Shown piece after piece: positions 6,275-9,079 of a DNA stretch of 9,079 bases; positions within the stretch are counted from its first letter, which is position 1, and each line of letters starts with the position of its first letter. Both the position numbers and the translations under genes were made by a program. The DNA comes from Firmicutes bacterium ADurb.Bin467 (lineage in GTDB: Bacteria; Bacillota; Clostridia; Christensenellales; Aristaeellaceae): contig MWAC01000056.1 in the NCBI GenBank assembly GCA_002068815.1, positions 1-9,079 of the forward strand. Direction: 5' to 3'. The notes under the pieces are model-generated. The model saw only the letters and a program-made list of their open reading frames with translations, searched no databases and had not been told where the DNA came from.

Positions 6275-7984
6275 TCAGTTCTGGATGACGACGGTCGTGC
6301 CGACCGGGCAGTTCGAGTAGATCCACTTCGCGTTGTCGACGGTCAGCCGGATGCACCCGTGCGAGGCGCGGCGGCCGAGGTTGCTGACCGAGCTCCGCTG
6401 CAGCGAGCTCTCCTTGGGCTGGCCGTAGATCACCGAGTGGAACAATATGCCGCCGAAGATGCGCGTCGCGTACTGCGCGTAGCAGTCGAAGTCCTTGAAG
6501 TAGTACCAGCGCCCGCCGGCCGGGCCGCCGGCCTGATAGGTGCCCAGCGGCGTCGGATCGCTCTTCGTGCCGGTCGAGCACTTGAAGCTGTGCAGCCGCT
6601 CCCCGTAGCCCTCGCCGGTCCAGCGGTAGACGTACACGCGCTGGTCGGAGACGTCGACGACGAGCTTGTACGGGAACACGTACTCGGTCGAGCGGACCGC
6701 CGAAGGGTCGAACAGCGCCAGCTGCGTCGCCTCGTCCGCGACGCCGGTCTGGTCGAGGTTGTTGCGGCGCTGGAAGTACTTGAGCGCGTTCGCGGTGATT
6801 TCGCCGTAGGTGCCGTCCGCGCCGTTGTACAAATAGCCGAGCTGCCCGAGCCTGCGCTGCACGCGCCGGACCTCGCGGCCGCTGTCGCCGACCTCGACCG
6901 TCTGGCGGTAGACCTTGAAGCTGCCGTCGCGAAGGTAGTACAGGAGCTCGTCCTCGATGACCGGGTTCGGGACGTAGGGCGTCGGCGAGGGCGTGGGCGA
7001 GGGCGTCGGGGCGATCGTCGCGTCGACGACGCGCGGGAGCTCGCCCGGGCGCAGCGTCGGCGTCGGCGCGGGGGTCGGCGCGGGGGTCGGCGCGGGGGAG
7101 GGCGTCGGGTTCGCCTCGAGGTAGGCGAGGTAGTCCTCGTACTGGTAGCTCTTGAACGCCTTGACGGCCTTCTCGGTCGCGTCGCCGTAGGAGCCGTCGA
7201 TCGTCCCGTCGAGGAAGCCCCACACGGCGAGCTTCTCCTGCGCGAGCTCGATGTCCGCGCCGGACGCGCCCTTCGCGCGCGGCGTCGGGGTCGGGGTCGG
7301 CTTCGGGATCAGCCCCGTGCCGTTCAGGAGCAGGTCGCGCGTCGCCGGGTCGGCGACGCCGGTCGCCGCGAGGCCGTGCGTCTGCTGGAATTCGCGGACG
7401 GCGGTCGTCGTCGCGGCGCCGATCACGCCGTCGGACGCGCCGGAGAGGTAGGTCAGCTGGATCAGCTTCGTCTGGATTCCGTAGACGAGGTTCGGCTCCG
7501 AGAACAGCAGCGATCGCGTCTCGGGGTCGGCGACGCCGGTCGCCGGGAGGCCGTACATCTGCTGGAACAGCGATATGGCGTCCGTCGTCGCCGGGCCGAG
7601 CACGCCGTCGGGCGCTCCGGTCTTGACGCCGACCGCGATCAGCTTGTCCTGAATCTCGGTGACACCGATCTGCGCGACGGAGAGCGCCGCGCGCGTATTT
7701 TGGTCGGCGGCGCCGGTCGGCGCCAGGCCGTACATCTGCTGGAACAGCTTCACCGCCGCCTCGGTCCCGCCGCCGAAGTGCCCGTCCGCCTTGCCCGCGA
7801 GCAGCCCGAGCGCGATCAGGCGCTCCTGGAGCTCCACGACGGGGCTCCCCTCGGAGGCGTCCACGACGCCGTTGTGGAGCGAGCCCGCGGGGTAGCCCGG
7901 CGTCGGGGACGAGGCGGTCTCCGCGACCGAAGCGCCCGTTAAAACACAGAGGATCAGCGCAAGAGAGATGATTCTGCGATACAA
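6275..7984 (-). CDS. Secreted L,D-transpeptidase (YkuD) with five peptidoglycan-binding domains
   Basis: A 569-residue exported cell-wall cross-linking enzyme. The start is a TTG at 7984 preceded by GGGGTG six bases upstream. Residues 1-21 are a signal peptide (VA|E likely). PG_binding_1-type repeats lie at about 46-102, 104-160, 164-220, 241-283 (shortened) and 366-425. They share an LxxLG/xxDGxxGxxTxxAxxxFQ core followed by TGxAD.xT. Pro-Thr linkers lie at 227-235, 293-310 and 325-336. The C-terminal YkuD domain is about 437-568: H516 (FHSVIYG) and SHGCIRL with catalytic C544, H542 and R546. The family forms 3-3 peptide cross-links or attaches proteins to peptidoglycan through an acyl-Cys intermediate. 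All key residues are intact. It is followed by its own terminator and preceded by a paralogue. The substrate (cross-linking or anchoring) is not decidable from sequence. Confidence 0.93.
   Translation of the reverse strand: MYRRIISLALILCVLTGASVAETASSPTPGYPAGSLHNGVVDASEGSPVVELQERLIALGLLAGKADGHFGGGTEAAVKLFQQMYGLAPTGAADQNTRAALSVAQIGVTEIQDKLIAVGVKTGAPDGVLGPATTDAISLFQQMYGLPATGVADPETRSLLFSEPNLVYGIQTKLIQLTYLSGASDGVIGAATTTAVREFQQTHGLAATGVADPATRDLLLNGTGLIPKPTPTPTPRAKGASGADIELAQEKLAVWGFLDGTIDGSYGDATEKAVKAFKSYQYEDYLAYLEANPTPSPAPTPAPTPAPTPTLRPGELPRVVDATIAPTPSPTPSPTPYVPNPVIEDELLYYLRDGSFKVYRQTVEVGDSGREVRRVQRRLGQLGYLYNGADGTYGEITANALKYFQRRNNLDQTGVADEATQLALFDPSAVRSTEYVFPYKLVVDVSDQRVYVYRWTGEGYGERLHSFKCSTGTKSDPTPLGTYQAGGPAGGRWYYFKDFDCYAQYATRIFGGILFHSVIYGQPKESSLQRSSVSNLGRRASHGCIRLTVDNAKWIYSNCPVGTTVVIQN
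7063..7098 (-). repeat. Three exact 12-base tandem repeats coding a PTPA linker
   Basis: On the plus strand the unit tcggcgcggggg occurs three times without mismatch (7063-7074, 7075-7086, 7087-7098). It encodes four-residue Pro-Thr-Pro-Ala steps on the minus strand. Being in frame, gain or loss of a unit would change linker length without shifting the frame. Confidence 0.85.
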
Positions 7985-8018
7985 TCGTCACACCCCAATT
8001 CCCATGCCATGTATTGCC

Positions 8019-8024
8019 ATTATA
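8019..8024 (-). promoter_or_regulatory. -10 box of the first L,D-transpeptidase gene
   Basis: A perfect TATAAT on the minus strand, about 34 bases before the TTG start. The hexamer at 17-base spacing is CACTTT, a poor -35, so the promoter may be weak or need an activator. Confidence 0.55.
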
Positions 8025-8080
8025 CCGGAATATTTTCGCACAAAGTGGCCCTGCGTGTAAACATCAGATTAAATATGTAG

Positions 8081-8103
8081 GGGGAGAGGGGGTTCCTCTC
8101 CCC
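8081..8103 (-). terminator. Strong hairpin after the second L,D-transpeptidase, lacking a T tract
   Basis: GGGGAGAGG and CCTCTCCCC form a perfect nine-pair stem with a five-base loop, beginning seven bases after the stop codon. Downstream on the minus strand comes CTACATATTTAATC, with no run of T. It may end transcription inefficiently, protect the mRNA 3' end, or allow read-through to the next transpeptidase gene. Confidence 0.5.
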
Positions 8104-8109
8104 GGTAGG

Positions 8110-9079
8110 TCAGTAGATCGTGACCGTCGTCCTCGCCGAGCAGTTGTTGTAGATCCACTTCGCGTCCTCGACCTTCAGCCGGATGCAGCCGTGCGACGCG
8201 CGCGAACCGAGCTTGGCAACCGAGCCGGAGATCAGCGTCGAGGAGTCCTTCTGGTTGAAGAGCACCGAGTGGAACAGGTACGGCCCGCTGATGCGGTAGG
8301 CGTACTGCGCCCAGACGTCGAACTTGTTGAAGTAGTACCAGCGCCCTGCCGGACCTCCGTTCGAGAAGGTTCCGCGCGGCGTCGGGTCGTCCTTTGTGCC
8401 GGTGGAGCACTTCATCGTGCGCACGAGCTTCGAGTAAGAGCCGTTGACCCACTTGTACGCGTACACGCGCTGGTCCTTGATCGACACCTTCAACAGGTAC
8501 GGGTGCTCCGGGCGGTCGGACTTGACCGCGTTCGCGCTGAACAGGAGCCGCTGCGTGACCTCGTCGGCGACGCCGGTCTCCACGAGGTTGTTGCGCTTCT
8601 GGAAGTACTTGAGCCCCGTCTCGGTCCCGGCGCCGAAGTCGCCGTCGATGCCGCTGTCGATATACCAGAGCGCGGCCAGGCGCCTCTGCAGGCGGTACAC
8701 TTCGCCCAAGTTGTCCTCGTCCTTCATGCCGCGCTGCAAGTCCTCGCGATAGACCTCAAACGAGTTGCCCAGCAGCACTTCCTTCAGCTCGTCCGTCGCG
8801 ATTCCGTCCGGCGCGTAGGGCGTCGGGGTCGGAGCGGCGGTCGGCTCGGGCGCCGGTTCCCCGGTCCTGTCCGGGTCGAAGGACGCCTCGGGCGTCGGGC
8901 TCGGAACGGGGGAGGGGGTCGGCTCGGGCGTCGGCTCGGGCGTCGGGGTCGGGCTGTAGAGTTCGATTCCCTCGCGCTCGTACAGGTACTTCTGGTAGAG
9001 CTTCAGCGCCTTGTCGGTGCCGCCGCCGAAATCGCCGTCGGCCTTGCCATCCATGAAGCCCAGTATGCGAAGCGCCTCC
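8110..9079 (-). CDS. L,D-transpeptidase (YkuD) paralogue, 5' end cut by window edge
   Basis: The frame is open to the right edge; the internal ATG at 9054 lies inside a peptidoglycan-binding domain (EALRILGFMDGKADGDFGGG), so the true start is outside. About 322 codons are visible. Counting from that ATG, there is the rest of one PG_binding domain (to about 28), a Pro-Thr/Glu linker (34-82), a second PG_binding domain (about 115-173: LQRRLAALWYIDSGIDGDFG, TGVADEVTQRLLF), and a YkuD domain (about 183-314) with LFHSVLF and SHGCIRL (H288, C290, R292). Its C-terminal half is clearly paralogous to the next gene downstream: both share CSTGTK, DPTP, GGPAG, RWYYF, RASHGCIRL and DAKWIY. Linkers here are rich in PTPEPTP rather than PTPAPTP. 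Same expected role: peptidoglycan cross-linking or anchoring outside the membrane. Confidence 0.92.
   Translation of the reverse strand, partial: EALRILGFMDGKADGDFGGGTDKALKLYQKYLYEREGIELYSPTPTPEPTPEPTPSPVPSPTPEASFDPDRTGEPAPEPTAAPTPTPYAPDGIATDELKEVLLGNSFEVYREDLQRGMKDEDNLGEVYRLQRRLAALWYIDSGIDGDFGAGTETGLKYFQKRNNLVETGVADEVTQRLLFSANAVKSDRPEHPYLLKVSIKDQRVYAYKWVNGSYSKLVRTMKCSTGTKDDPTPRGTFSNGGPAGRWYYFNKFDVWAQYAYRISGPYLFHSVLFNQKDSSTLISGSVAKLGSRASHGCIRLKVEDAKWIYNNCSARTTVTIY

Noticed and set aside
7060..7100. Tandem repeats as a possible CRISPR or mobile-element end
   Set aside because: The units are 12 bases, in frame, without spacers, and encode a Pro-Thr linker.
5220..7991. A single 923-codon open frame joining the LysR gene to sequence upstream
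   Set aside because: Only the last 312 codons look like a protein (LysR). The rest is an Arg/Gly/Pro-rich off-frame reading of the transpeptidase gene, and a consensus promoter and terminator lie between the two.

Overview
The window looks like chromosomal DNA of a GC-rich member of the Bacillota, most likely class Clostridia. The evidence is consensus SigA-type promoters (TTGACA-17-TATAAT class) in AT-rich gaps between GC-rich genes, GGAGG-type ribosome binding sites, intrinsic terminators, secreted wall enzymes with Pro-Thr-rich linkers, and TTG starts. No RNA gene, CRISPR array, transposon or integrase was found. No gap between genes exceeds about 190 bases.

Layout, left to right. (1) A CNNM/CorC-type membrane protein with CBS domains on the minus strand, its C-terminus cut off by the left edge. 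(2) On the minus strand, a secreted protein with three SH3-like repeats, a Pro-Thr linker and a phage-tail-type lysozyme domain. (3) On the minus strand, an L-fucose/L-arabinose isomerase-family protein. (4) Divergent from it, the only plus-strand gene: a stand-alone E2/CAT-fold acyltransferase-like protein whose catalytic motif is altered. (5) Converging on it, on the minus strand, a LysR-family regulator. (6) and (7) On the minus strand, two related secreted L,D-transpeptidases in tandem, each with peptidoglycan-binding domains, Pro-Thr linkers and a C-terminal YkuD domain; the second runs off the right edge.

Most genes look like separate transcription units. Promoters can be placed upstream of every gene whose start is inside the window, and stem-loop terminators follow nearly all of them. 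Often a terminator lies directly upstream of the next promoter. Three of the seven genes encode exported peptidoglycan enzymes with the same style of PTPAPTP linker, so the common theme is cell-wall cutting and remodelling. The isomerase, the acyltransferase-like gene and the LysR gene have no obvious link to that theme or to each other, and no sugar-pathway partners are visible.

I see no clearly new multi-gene system. The best leads are the acyltransferase-like protein without its catalytic His and Asp, a CNNM protein whose transmembrane signature is degenerate, a perfect dyad over the -10 box of the lysozyme promoter, and the tandem transpeptidases with multiple peptidoglycan-binding domains.
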